Of a stretch of 64,000 bases of DNA, positions 29,507 through 39,146 are shown piece by piece. Below the pieces are notes generated by a model that saw only the letters and a program-made list of their open reading frames with translations, was not told the DNA's origin and made no database searches. A program made the translations under genes and the position numbers. Every line of letters begins with the position of its first letter. The stretch's first letter is position 1. Source of the stretch: Schlegelella_A sp963778525 (GTDB taxonomy: Bacteria; Pseudomonadota; Gammaproteobacteria; Burkholderiales; Burkholderiaceae_C); assembly GCA_963778525.1 (NCBI GenBank), contig CAVZUJ010000006.1, positions 1-64,000 on the forward strand. The letters run 5' to 3'.

Positions 29507-29586
29507 GGCCAGTCGTCCCACCGAACGATGGCCATCGACGCGTGACTCCATCGTGAGAAAATGTAACAACGCAGGAGGCAAAGAGC

Positions 29587-30462
29587 ATGGCGCACATGAG
29601 GGTGGTCGTATGGGATGTCGCGCATGGGGCCTGCGCAATGCTCCAGTATCAGAACGGAACAAGCTATGGCCGCCTCGCGATGATCGACTCCGGTCGGACT
29701 GACGACTGGAACCCGGCCGACTACATCAAAAACACGCTCAAGCGCTCGAAGCTCGACTACCTGTTCATCACGAATGCGGATCGCGACCACATGAGTGGAC
29801 TGCAAGGGCTAGAGGACGCCGGCATCGACATCACGATCCTCTTCCGCAATCGAACCTACACGGCAGAACAGATTGAAGAGATCAAGCTCAAGAGCGGGCC
29901 GCTGGGTGCTGACGCCAAGCAGTACGTAGCGATGTGCAACGCGTTCAGCAACATGACGGTCTCGGAGCCATTCGATCTGTATATGGGCGGGATTACCCAA
30001 ACGACCTTCCGGAACCCGTACCCTCAGTTCAAGGACACGAACAACCTGAGTCTGGTGGTGTTCATCAAGTACGGCGAGTTCAAGATGCTGTTCCCGGGCG
30101 ATCTTGAGAAAGCCGGGTGGCTTGAACTGCTGAAGAGTGCAGAGTTCCGGGCTGAACTGGCGGGCACCAACGTCCTAGTCGCTTCGCATCACGGTCGTGA
30201 GAGCGGCTTCTGCGAAGACATCTTCAAGTACTTCACTCCGGACTGCGTGGTGATCTCTGACAAGCCGATCGAACACGAGACGCAAAAGACGGTGCCGGAC
30301 TACCGCAAGTTCGTGCCCCAAGCGGGAGTAAGGGTCAAAACGAGCGGCAGCAAACCGAACACGCGGAATCCGCGTCACGTTCTCACCACACGCGCAGACG
30401 GCTGGATTCAGATTGACGTGGATGACAAGAACTACATCATCGAGACGGAGTACGCGCGATGA
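29587..30462 (+). CDS. ComEC/Rec2-like metallo-beta-lactamase fold protein
   Basis: 291 residues, with AGGAGG before the ATG. It is a stand-alone MBL domain of the ComEC type: VVVWDVAHGACAML at the N-terminus, then NADRDHMSGL at residues 63-72, FPGDLEKAGW near 165-175, and LVASHHGRESGF near 196-208. In ComEC the middle motif is HxDxDH; here the first His is Asn (Asn63), while Asp65, Asp67, His68 and the later HH are kept, so metal binding may be altered but is probably not lost. No signal peptide or membrane helix. Likely a nuclease or phosphoesterase partner of the membrane protein, whose gene overlaps it by four bases. Confidence 0.7.
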   Translation: MAHMRVVVWDVAHGACAMLQYQNGTSYGRLAMIDSGRTDDWNPADYIKNTLKRSKLDYLFITNADRDHMSGLQGLEDAGIDITILFRNRTYTAEQIEEIKLKSGPLGADAKQYVAMCNAFSNMTVSEPFDLYMGGITQTTFRNPYPQFKDTNNLSLVVFIKYGEFKMLFPGDLEKAGWLELLKSAEFRAELAGTNVLVASHHGRESGFCEDIFKYFTPDCVVISDKPIEHETQKTVPDYRKFVPQAGVRVKTSGSKPNTRNPRHVLTTRADGWIQIDVDDKNYIIETEYAR

Positions 30463-31115
30463 GCACGTCTCTTAAGTCACAAAACCTGAAGTGGCTTGTG
30501 ATGTTGGCCGCGCTTGACACCATCATCGTGCTGCTGTGCGTCGCACCGGAACTGATCGACATCAAGTTGATGAGCAATGTCGCAATCGCTCGATCACTGG
30601 GCACGTCCGTGCTGCCCGTCGTGGTACTTCTTTTGGTCGAGCTGTTGCCGCCAAATGCCAAGGCAACGCTCGTGTACTGGAGGCTCAAGAATGCTCTGCC
30701 TGGGACACGAGCATTCAGCAAGTACGCGGTCGATCCGCGCATCGACGTAGATGCCCTCAAGAAGAACGTCGGCATGTTCCCAACCGAGCCCGCCGAGCAG
30801 AATTCACGCTGGTACAAGTTGTACAAGCTGGTCATCACTGACACGACCGTTGTCGAGGCGCACAAGAACTACTTGATGTACCGCGATATGGTTGCAATTT
30901 CGTTCGTTTGCATGCTCGTCGTGCCCATTGGATTGGCCTTCACGGCGGCTGCACCGCGCGTCAGGTGGTACGTCGCGCTGTTCTTCTTGGTGCAGTTCGT
31001 CGTCTGTGCCATCAACGGGCAGAACAGTGGTGTCCGAATGGTCCGCAACGTCTTGGCAGCGCACGGATCGAAGAAGGTCACCGGCTCGAAGACAACAATA
31101 AAGGCTGAATCCTAA
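30459..31115 (+). CDS. Four-TM membrane protein of a putative conflict cassette
   Basis: 218 residues, coupled to the MBL gene by an ATGA overlap. Predicted membrane helices lie at about residues 11-30, 48-64, 145-162 and 169-186. They enclose a cytosolic segment of about 80 residues with the pattern ALPGTRAFSKYAVDPRIDVDAL and PAEQNSRWYKLYK. I recall similar ALPGxRAF segments in membrane proteins near bacterial conflict genes but cannot name a family. A membrane effector paired with a soluble enzyme is a common layout in phage defence. Function unknown. Confidence 0.55.
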   Translation: MSTSLKSQNLKWLVMLAALDTIIVLLCVAPELIDIKLMSNVAIARSLGTSVLPVVVLLLVELLPPNAKATLVYWRLKNALPGTRAFSKYAVDPRIDVDALKKNVGMFPTEPAEQNSRWYKLYKLVITDTTVVEAHKNYLMYRDMVAISFVCMLVVPIGLAFTAAAPRVRWYVALFFLVQFVVCAINGQNSGVRMVRNVLAAHGSKKVTGSKTTIKAES

Positions 31116-31550
31116 ATCTTCGACTGAAGCGCTCTCAAGACTTCGAGCTTCTCGGGAAGATCGCGATGGCACCCCCGTCGAATCCGATCTCGCGGTTGTA
31201 CGGCTCGCGTAGTGCGCGGCTAAGCGTGCGCTGGCGCCGCGACAAAGACCAACGCCGCGAAGCCGCGAAGGCAAGCGCCGCCACCCAGTGGGTACTGCGA
31301 GTGCGGTCAGACGGCGTCCGTCGTGTTTCCTGCACGGTCGATCTATAGGCAAACTGCGATCGCGCGATCGCGCGAGACGGCAACAACAAGCATCGTCAGT
31401 GACGGCGAACCGCCAACAGCTGTCGTTGGCGACACGGGAACGAGGGACAGCAACCGCTGCATAGCCGCTGCTTGCACAGGACACCAACGTCCGGACCGGT
31501 CGAATGCACCTGATCAGGCGCTGCATTCGACGATCTACCATCGGCGCACA
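31116..31550 (+). other. Intergenic region at the right edge of the cassette
   Basis: No supported gene in 435 bases. Contents: an 85-codon minus-strand frame ending at 31135 with no recognisable domain; two overlapping GCGATCGC octamers near 31355; and a perfect 10-base inverted repeat, GTCGAATGCA / TGCATTCGAC at 31499-31531, whose 13-base loop holds a further palindrome CCTGATCAGG. The repeat sits 20 bases before the oxygenase start and could be an operator. Confidence 0.5.
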
Positions 31551-32550
31551 ATGGACCATCTGCCACTGATCGACCTGCGCGCCTCGCCCGACGACGTCGC
31601 GCATGCCATCGGTGAAGCCTGCCGCGCCCACGGCTTCTTCTACATCGTCGGCCACGGCATCGACGAATCCCTCGGCCAGCGCCTCGAATCCCTGAGCCAC
31701 CGCTTCTTCGCGCTCCCCGAATCGATCAAGGCGCAATACGCCATGCCGCTCGGCGGCCGCGCCTGGCGCGGCTGGTTTCCGCTCGGCGGCGAGCTCACCT
31801 CGGGCCGGCCCGACTGGAAGGAAGGTCTGTACCTCGGCACCGAGCTGGGCGACGCGCACCCGCGCGTGGCGGCGGGCGTGCCGATGCACGGCAAGAACCT
31901 CATTCCCGGCGACGACGTGCTGCCGGGATTGCGCGCAGACCATCTTCGAGTGGATGGCGCAGGTCACCGCGCTCGGGCACCGCGTCATGGCCGGCATCGC
32001 CCGCTCGCTCGACCTGCCGGCCGACTACTTCGCGCGCCGCTACACCGCCGACCCGCTCATCCTCTTTCGCATCTTCAACTACCCGAGCCGGCCGATCCCG
32101 GCAGGGCTCGACGTGCGCCATGGCGTCGGCGAGCACACCGACTACGGCCTGCTCACGCTGCTGCGCCAGGATGACATCGGCGGCCTGCAGGTGCACACGA
32201 AAGAGGGCTGGATCGAGGCGCCGCCCGTGCCCGAATCGTTCGTCTGCAACATCGGCGACATGCTCGACCGCATGACCGGCGGCCTGTACCGCAGCACGCC
32301 GCATCGCGTGCGCCTCAACACCAGCGGCCGCGACCGGCTCTCGTTCCCGCTCTTCTTCGACCCCGACTTCGATGCCCGCATCGAGCCCATCCGCAGCGCC
32401 GCCACCGACGACCACGCCACCCGCTGGGACGGCGCGAGCGTGCACGCCTTCGAGGGCACGTATGGCGACTACGTGATGGGCAAGGTGGGCAAGGTGTTTC
32501 CCGATCTGCGCCAGGAGCTGAAGATCGGCGGGGCGGCCGGCCCCGGCTAG
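31551..32550 (+). CDS. 2-Oxoglutarate/Fe(II) oxygenase, isopenicillin N synthase family (frame broken once)
   Basis: About 332 residues after correction. The N-terminal DIOX_N domain reads LPLIDLRASPDDVAHAIGEACRAHGFFYIVGHGI. Near 31935 the frame shifts: GDDVLPGLR is followed, one base over, by TIFEWMAQVTALG. The C-terminal part has the iron ligands in GEHTDYGLLTLL (His, Asp) and STPHRVR (His), with the 2OG-binding Arg in the last strand (RLSFPLFF). One extra base explains the break. Substrate unknown; the gene stands alone. Confidence 0.75.
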
Positions 32551-32648
32551 GCGCGGCGCGACGAGATCAGTGGCCCGGTCGCAGCCGCGGCATGTGCAAG
32601 TCCGCGCGCTCCTACACTCGGCGAACACAGGCGGCCAGAGGGGATGAC

Positions 32649-35582
32649 ATGGAACAGCCCTTTCGCAGGCGCTTTCCGCTTTACCTCCATATTTCGACCT
32701 TGTTCATGCTCTTGCTGCTGGTGGTCGGCAGCACGCTGGCGTGGCTCTCCTACCACCGCAGCGCACAGATCATCGAAGACGCGGTGCAGGACGTTCTCGG
32801 TCGCATCGTCCGCGAAACCAGCAGCGAGCTGGAAGGGATCATTGCACCGGCGCGCGCCGCGATCACGCTGCAGGCCGAGCAGCGCGTCGTGCGCGCCCGC
32901 AACCAGGCCGAACGCCTCGACAGCCTCGGCTACTTCGCGCGCGCACTCGAAAGCACGCCGGCGGCCACCGCCCTCTATGTCGGCTACGACGATGGCGACT
33001 TCTTCCTGGTCCGCAAGGTCGAGGACCCGCTGACCGCCAAGGTGCTGGGCTCGCCGCCGAACACCCTGTATGCGGTGCAGAGCGTGGAGCGCCAGGCCGG
33101 CGCGTCGGTCGGGGAATTCCTCTTCTTCGACCGTGATCTCAAGCTTCTGGGCCGCGACACCCGCAATGTCTACGCCGCCTACGATCCCAGGCAGCGCCCC
33201 TGGTACGCCCAGGCCTTCAAGTCGGCCGATGTGATCCGCACCGAGCCCTACGTGTTCTTCACCACCGGCAAGGTCGGCATCACGTTGGCGCGGCGCTCCA
33301 TGAACCCGCACGCGATCGTGGGCATCGACATCGGTCTCGACCGCCTGGCCGAATTGCTCAGGGCGCAGAAGATCACACCGGGCACGCAGCTGGCGATCTT
33401 CGACGAGTCGCGCCAGGTTCTCGCGGCCGACCAGGTCGAGCGCCTGGTACACACCGATGCCCAGGGCGAGCGCCCGCGCCTGGTGACGTTGGACGAGTTC
33501 GGCAGCCCGGCCCTGGCGCAACTGCGCGCAACCGACAGCCAGGACACGGCGCAGCGCCCGAATTCGATCCGCGCCGGCGGGCGGGATTGGCGCACGGCCT
33601 CGGTGAGGCTTTCGGCGCGCGACGCGCGGCCGATGTATCTGGGGCTCGCCGTCCCCGACGACGAGTTGCTCGAACACGCCCGCTCGCTGCGCCGCGAAAT
33701 GCTGCTGGCCACGGTGCTGGTGATGCTGCTGGCGATCCCGGTCACGTTCGTCGTCGCGCGCGCAGTTGCCGATCCGTTGCGCCGTCTCGTCGCCGAGGCA
33801 GATGCGATCCGCCGCTTCGATTTCGCGAGTCCGATCCAGGTCCGCTCCATGGTCCAGGAGGTGGATGAGCTCGCCGCCACCATGCAACACATGAAGCGGA
33901 CCATCCAGCGCTTCCTCGACATCAGCAAGGTCGTTGCGGAAGAGGAAGATTTCGATCGCCTGCTGCCCCGCCTGCTCGACGAAACCATCGCCAGCTCGCA
34001 AGCCGAAGGCGGGCTGCTGCTGCTCGCCGACGCGACCGGCGGCGCGCTGGAGCCGGTCACGGTGAGCGCCGGCGGTGCGACGCGAGCGATCACCGGCGTC
34101 GCGCCGGTCGAGCTGGCTGCCTTGCCGGTGCTGCTGCGCGACACGATCGGGCGTGTCGACGGCGGCGCCCGGGCGGGTGCAATCGGAGGCGCCGAGATCG
34201 AGGTGTTCGGCGCCGACGCGGCCGCGCTCGCACCGCTCGCCGCTGCCGGCGTGGCAGTGGCGGTGCCGCTGTCCAGCCGCGCGCACAAGCTCGTCGGTGC
34301 CGTCCTGCTCTTCGGCGCCAGCGCCATCGACCCGGCCAAGCTGAGCTTCATCGGCGCGCTCTCCGGCACGGCCGCGATCTCGCTCGAAACCCGAGAGCTG
34401 ATCAAGATGCAGAAGGCGCTGTTCGAGGCTTTCATCCGGCTGATCGCATCGGCCATCGATGCCAAGAGCCCCTACACCGGCGGCCACTGCGCCCGCGTGC
34501 CGGAGCTCACCAAGATGCTGGCGCGCGCCGCCTGCGATGCCGTGGACGGGCCGTTTCGCGACTTCGACCTCGACGAAGGCGAATGGGAGGCGGTGCACGT
34601 GGCCTCGTGGCTGCACGATTGCGGCAAGATCACGACGCCGGAATTCGTCGTCGACAAGGCGACCAAGCTCGAAACGATCTACGACCGCATCCACGAGGTG
34701 CGGATGCGCTTCGAGGTGCTCAAGCGCGACGCGGAAATTCGCATGCTGCGTGCCGTGCGTGACGGCGCCGAAGCGACGGCCGCCCAGGCCGGCCTGCAAG
34801 CTGAATGGCGCGCGCTGGACGAGGACTTCGCTTTCGTCGCCGCCTGCAACCTGGGCGGCGAATTCATGGCGCCGGACAGGATCGAGCGCTTGAGGCAGAT
34901 CGCCGAGCGCACCTGGATGCGCACGCTGGACGACCGCCTGGGCATCTCGCACGAAGAAGCGCGGCGCAGGGCCGCGGAGCCGCCGGCAGCCCTGCCCGCC
35001 GTCGAACACCTGCTGGCCGACAAGCCCGAGCACCGGATTGCGCGCGGCCCCGGCGATCGCATGCAGGCCGAGAACCCGTGGGGCATTCGCACGCAGGCAC
35101 CCCCGCTGCTGTATGACCGTGGCGAGCTGAGCAACCTGGCGATCGGCCGCGGCACGCTGACCGAAGAGGAGCGCTACAAGATCAACGACCACATCGTGCA
35201 GACCATCGTGATGCTGTCCCAGTTGCCGTTCCCGAAGCACCTGCAACAGGTACCCGAGATCGCCGGCGGGCACCACGAGAAGATGGACGGCAGCGGCTAT
35301 CCGAAGCGGCTGACCCGCGCAGAGATGAGCCCGGTCGCCCGCATGATGGCGATCGCCGACATCTTCGAGGCTCTCACCGCCGCCGACCGCCCGTACAAGA
35401 AGGGCAAGACGCTCTCCGAAGCGATCCGCATCATGGCGTTCATGAAGAAGGACCAGCACATCGACCCGGACCTGTTCGATCTGTTCCTGCGCTCGGGCGT
35501 CTACCGCGCCTACGCCGAACGCTTCATGGCGCCGGAGTACATCGACGAAGTGAACGTCGAGGCGGTGCTCGCTTCAACCTGA
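32649..35582 (+). CDS. Sensor HD-GYP cyclic-di-GMP phosphodiesterase with a large HD-domain insertion
   Basis: 977 residues. N-terminal TM at about 11-32, a periplasmic dCache-like sensor (about 35-345, with RQRPWYAQAFKSADVIRTEPYVF), a second TM at about 352-372, a HAMP segment, a GAF-like region (about 440-600), then HD-GYP. The HD pair is in VASWLHDCGK near residue 652 and the GYP signature in HHEKMDGSGYP near 875. HD-GYP enzymes hydrolyse cyclic di-GMP to GMP. The two motifs are about 220 residues apart instead of the usual 60-70, because a helical insert of roughly 150 residues lies between them. The ATG at 32649 gives a clean TM; an upstream ATG at 32592 is possible. Confidence 0.87.
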   Translation: MEQPFRRRFPLYLHISTLFMLLLLVVGSTLAWLSYHRSAQIIEDAVQDVLGRIVRETSSELEGIIAPARAAITLQAEQRVVRARNQAERLDSLGYFARALESTPAATALYVGYDDGDFFLVRKVEDPLTAKVLGSPPNTLYAVQSVERQAGASVGEFLFFDRDLKLLGRDTRNVYAAYDPRQRPWYAQAFKSADVIRTEPYVFFTTGKVGITLARRSMNPHAIVGIDIGLDRLAELLRAQKITPGTQLAIFDESRQVLAADQVERLVHTDAQGERPRLVTLDEFGSPALAQLRATDSQDTAQRPNSIRAGGRDWRTASVRLSARDARPMYLGLAVPDDELLEHARSLRREMLLATVLVMLLAIPVTFVVARAVADPLRRLVAEADAIRRFDFASPIQVRSMVQEVDELAATMQHMKRTIQRFLDISKVVAEEEDFDRLLPRLLDETIASSQAEGGLLLLADATGGALEPVTVSAGGATRAITGVAPVELAALPVLLRDTIGRVDGGARAGAIGGAEIEVFGADAAALAPLAAAGVAVAVPLSSRAHKLVGAVLLFGASAIDPAKLSFIGALSGTAAISLETRELIKMQKALFEAFIRLIASAIDAKSPYTGGHCARVPELTKMLARAACDAVDGPFRDFDLDEGEWEAVHVASWLHDCGKITTPEFVVDKATKLETIYDRIHEVRMRFEVLKRDAEIRMLRAVRDGAEATAAQAGLQAEWRALDEDFAFVAACNLGGEFMAPDRIERLRQIAERTWMRTLDDRLGISHEEARRRAAEPPAALPAVEHLLADKPEHRIARGPGDRMQAENPWGIRTQAPPLLYDRGELSNLAIGRGTLTEEERYKINDHIVQTIVMLSQLPFPKHLQQVPEIAGGHHEKMDGSGYPKRLTRAEMSPVARMMAIADIFEALTAADRPYKKGKTLSEAIRIMAFMKKDQHIDPDLFDLFLRSGVYRAYAERFMAPEYIDEVNVEAVLAST

Positions 35583-35607
35583 TGCCACGAACGCCCGCCG
35601 GGTTGCG

Positions 35608-36946
35608 CTACTTGGAGACGTCGACGTCTCGCGTCTCCGGCAGCAGTGCCATCGCGACGAGGCTGATCGCGCTCGTGGCGGCGATGTACCAGGCCGGCGA
35701 CACGGGATCGCCGGTGGCGGCCATCAGCCACGTGACGACGAGCTGGTCGTGCCGCCGAACACCGTCGCCGCGATGGCGTAGACCAGTGACAGCGTCGTGC
35801 TGCGGATCGCAGTGGGGATCAGCTCCGGAATCGCGACCAGGCTGGCCGCGCCGCTCATCGCGGTCAGCGTGGCCAGAACGGCGACGACGACGAACAGCGT
35901 ACCGGCGGTCGGCGCGCCATGCAGCCAGATGAGCATCGGCACGATCGCGATCATCAGGGCTGCGCGCGGCACGACCATCAGCGCCTTGCGGCCGTAGCGG
36001 TCGCAAAGCCAACCGGCGAAGAGGGCACCGGCAAAGGTCAGCAATCCGGCCAGCAGCACGGAGCCCTGGGCGACCGCCGGCGGCAGCTTCAGCGCCTTGA
36101 TGGCATAGGTGGCCATGAAGTTGCCGAACTGCGAGGACACCACGCCCGACATCATCACCAGGATGCCCAGCACCACCCAGCGCCGTTGCTGCTTGAAGAC
36201 GGTGCCGACGATTTGCGTCGTCGATGCGCTGCTGTGCTGTTCGAGCGTCTCGGGCAGGCTGCGACGGATGTGGATCGCGATCGGCACCAGCACCAGGCTG
36301 AACATGAACGGCAGGCGCCAGCCCCAGGACGCGAGATCCTGCGGCGACAGCGTGGCCGACGCGATCACGCCGAACAGCCCGCCGACGGCCACCGCCAGGC
36401 CCTGGCTCGCGATCTGCCAGCTGGTATAGAGCCGCGCTTGCCACGCGGCGCCAGCTCGAGCAGCAGCGCGGTTGCCGGGCCGACCTCGCCGCCGAGCGCC
36501 AGCCCCTGCAGCAGGCGGCAGACGACGACGATGATCGGCGCGGCGATGCCGATCGCCGCATAGGTCGGCGTGGCCGCGATGCCGAGGGTGCCGACCGTGA
36601 TCAGCGCCACCGTCAGGATCAGCGCCGGCTTGCGGCCCGCGCGGTCGGCGAAGGCGCCGATCAGCACGCCGCCCAGCGGGCGGGTGAAGAAGCCGACGCC
36701 GAAGGTCGCCGCCGAAGCCAGCAGCGAGCCGAATTCGCCGGCCATCGGGAAGAAGGCCCGGCCGATGTAGATCGCGAAATAGGCATAGAGCACGAAGTCG
36801 TAGAACTCGAGCGCATTGCCGGCGATCGCGGCGGCGACCGCCTTGCGTGAAATCTCCGGCCGCGTGCTCGCGGTCGGCCGGGCTGCAGCGCTCGAATGCG
36901 CCGCGCTGACGAGGGTGCCGGGTGTGACGGCGATCGGGGTGCTCAT
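35608..36946 (-). CDS. MFS transporter, metabolite:H+ symporter (MHS) type, two frame breaks
   Basis: The N-terminus reads AIAGNALEFYDFVLYAYFAIYIG, the MHS opening motif, with the loop motif GAFADRAGRKPAL after helix 2. The frame breaks after APRGKR (near 36455), where one missing base restores LYTSWQIASQGLAVAVGG, and again near 35745 (FGGTT / QLVVTWLMAATG), again one missing base. The corrected protein is about 447 residues with 12 predicted helices. AGGAG precedes the ATG at 36946. It is the last gene of a three-gene operon with a peptidase and an amidase, so its cargo may be a product of those enzymes. Confidence 0.78.
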
Positions 36947-37002
36947 GACGGGAGCTCCTGTGGTTTGAGGGATCGGAGGGACTGACTGGGAACTGGGCGG
37001 CA

Positions 37003-38165
37003 TCAGAGCGGCACGCGCTGCAGGCCGGCGAAAGCCTGCAGGAAGGCCTCGCGGCCCTGGCGCCAGATCTCGGCCTTCCATTCGGCGTCGTCGGGATAGA
37101 ACGCGGCCTTCAACTGGGCACGCGCGGCAGCGGTGCGGGCCGCATCGGCGTCGCGCCGCCAGGTCCAGTGTTCGGCACGCAGCGCCGTTTGCACGTGCTC
37201 GGACGGCCAGGTGCCGAATTCGAGGCAGATGTTGGTGTGCTCGGCCTGCGGGCACTCCTCGAACTGCGCGAACTGCACCGGACCGGTCATCGGCACGCTC
37301 GACGAGGTGCCCGTGTGCACCGAGGTCACTTCGCCCCACCAGCGCTGCGCGCGTTCGAGGATCTGCGGGCCTTGGTCGGGAGACGCGAAGATGCGTTCGC
37401 CGTGGCCGTAGGGCCCGAGGCCCGTATGGATGTCGATGGACGCGATCTGCCGGCACTGCCGGCCGTGGCGGCGCAAGTATCGCGCGCAGCGCGCGGTTGC
37501 TCCAGGTCGGCCGGTGGCCGCCGAAGAACATGCCGTCCGCATAGGCGTACTGGCCGAGCGACATCGCGCGCTGCAGGCCCTTGGTGCCGACCCGGCTGGC
37601 GTAGGCCGCCAACGCCGCGTCGTCGGCCCGGCCCGGCGGCCAGGTCACCGGCAGCAGCAGGTCGTGGATCTCGGCGTAGCCCGCGTTGACCGGCAGCGGG
37701 CTGTCGAAGTCGATGCAGTTGCGGTTGAGGTCGACGTTCTCCTGCGTCACGCGGCGTGAGTGCGAGAAGCCGTAGGGGTTGAGCGCGTGGATGTACAGCG
37801 CCGCCGTATCGCGCGCCTTCGCGCCAAGGAATCGGGTCGAGACCTCCGAGGTCGAGCAGCCCGGTCTGCAGCGCGGAGCCGCAGTAGCCTTCGACGCCAT
37901 GCACGCCGCTGAGCACGATCAGCAGCCGCGCCGCGTCGGCGGGACCATCACGCACGACGTCGATCGCCAGCTCCTCGCCATCGACGCCCGGCAGGTCGAG
38001 CACGGACGACTCGACGACCAGGTCGCGCCGCGCCGCGGCGTCACGGAAACGGCGTCGCGCCTGCTCATAGCTGGTCGAGAACACGGCGCCGGGGTCGGCG
38101 ATGTCGGGCGCCGAGGAGGTTGCCTGGGTCCGTCCTGAGGGCGTGAGCGTGGCGGATGCGTTCAT
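37003..38165 (-). CDS. M14-family metallopeptidase (DUF2817), two frame breaks
   Basis: The N-terminal zinc-site segment SGVHGVEGYCGSALQ gives the His and Glu ligands, and DIHTGLGPYGHGE the second His, in the DUF2817/M14 pattern. The intervening HALNPYGFSHSRRVTQENVDLNRN segment contains the substrate-binding Asn-Arg. The three stretches lie in three frames (breaks near 37830 and 37490), each consistent with one extra base. The corrected length is about 387 residues. No signal peptide, so probably cytoplasmic carboxypeptidase-like action on small peptides or N-acyl amino acids. The ATG at 38165 is chosen; a TTG lies 12 bases upstream. Confidence 0.75.
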
Positions 38166-38219
38166 GGTGTCGCGCAAGGGTTGAAGGGTGGTTGACCGGA
38201 GTTGGAGCCGGCGCCGGCC

Positions 38220-39005
38220 TCATTCAGCTCGACGCCGTGCCTTGCGGTCACGGCAGGCATCGCCGAAGGCGGTAAAGATGGCGCGTGCGAAAACGCTGTC
38301 GCCGACGCGCATCTCCGGATGCCACTGCACCGCGAGCGTGAAGGCCGGGGCGTCGGCAGCCGTGAAGGCCTCGATCAGGCCGTCCGGCGCGGTCGCCTCG
38401 ACGCGCAGGCCCGGGCCCAGCCGCTCGATGCCCTGGTTGTGCAGCGAATTCACCGCGACCTTCGTCAGTCCGGCCAGGCGCGCGAGCAGGCCGCCAGGCA
38501 CGAGCGCCACCTCGTGCGCATCGTCGTACCAGCGCGCGATCGGGCGAGCGTGGTCGCCTTCGCGATGGTCGAGCCGACCCGGCTGCGCATGCACCGCGCG
38601 TTCGAGCGTGCCGCCGAAGGCGACGTTGAATTCCTGGAAGCCGCGGCACACCGCGAGCACCGGCACGCCGGCGGCCACCAGCGCCGGCAGCAGCGCCAGC
38701 ACGGTGGCGTCTCGATCGGGGTCGGTCAGCGTGGTCGGCGGCAGCGGCTCGGCGCCGTAGCGCTCGGCCCGCACGTTCGAGGGCCCGCCGGTCAGCACCA
38801 CGCCGTCGACGGCAGCGATCAGCGACGTCGCATCAATGGCCGCGCCGGCGGCAGGTAGCACCAGCGGCAGCGCGCCACTGACCTCGTACACCGCACGCAC
38901 ATAGCCATCGAAGGCCTGGTGCGTGGCGTGCCCGTCCTGCTCGCCACGGTCGGCAGTGATCGCCACGACCGGGCGCGCAGCAGCAAGGTGTCGAGACGGG
39001 TTCAT
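38220..39005 (-). CDS. Gamma-glutamyl-gamma-aminobutyrate hydrolase-like class I glutamine amidotransferase (peptidase C26)
   Basis: 261 residues. Nucleophile Cys in VLAVCRGFQEFNVAFGG near residue 120 and the catalytic His-Glu pair in VQWHPEM near 225. DGVVLTGGPSNVRAERYG is the oxyanion strand of the family. PuuD-type enzymes cleave gamma-glutamyl amide bonds, for example in putrescine breakdown. It is the first gene of the operon divergent from the LysR gene. Confidence 0.85.
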   Translation of the reverse strand: MNPSRHLAAARPVVAITADRGEQDGHATHQAFDGYVRAVYEVSGALPLVLPAAGAAIDATSLIAAVDGVVLTGGPSNVRAERYGAEPLPPTTLTDPDRDATVLALLPALVAAGVPVLAVCRGFQEFNVAFGGTLERAVHAQPGRLDHREGDHARPIARWYDDAHEVALVPGGLLARLAGLTKVAVNSLHNQGIERLGPGLRVEATAPDGLIEAFTAADAPAFTLAVQWHPEMRVGDSVFARAIFTAFGDACRDRKARRRAE

Positions 39006-39071
39006 CGGTCAAGCTCCTCGGTTGCCTTGGTATCCGGGTGGGCGCGATGCGGCAATGTAGAAAGGAAGGAA

Positions 39072-39121
39072 AAATGCGTAAAGTGCATTTATCGATTTGA
39101 TTAGCATGCGAAGTACTGCAT
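39072..39121. promoter_or_regulatory. Two inverted repeats between the LysR gene and the divergent operon
   Basis: AAATGC-N7-GCATTT (39072-39090) fits the T-N11-A type site of LysR regulators, and ATGC-N8-GCAT follows at 39106-39121. Both lie in the 141-base AT-richer divergent spacer, the usual arrangement for a LysR protein that controls itself and the adjacent operon. Confidence 0.5.
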
Positions 39122-39146
39122 ACATAGTGGCCTTGAGCGCACCCGC

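Noticed and set aside
31135..31389. An 84-residue minus-strand frame to the right of the cassette
   Set aside because: Basic, Ser/Arg-rich sequence without a ribosome binding site or domain; probably noise, although a decayed gene cannot be excluded.
32547..35459. A 970-residue minus-strand open frame opposite the HD-GYP gene
   Set aside because: It is Arg/Ala/Gly/Val-rich shadow sequence without domains; the plus strand has a complete sensor HD-GYP protein.
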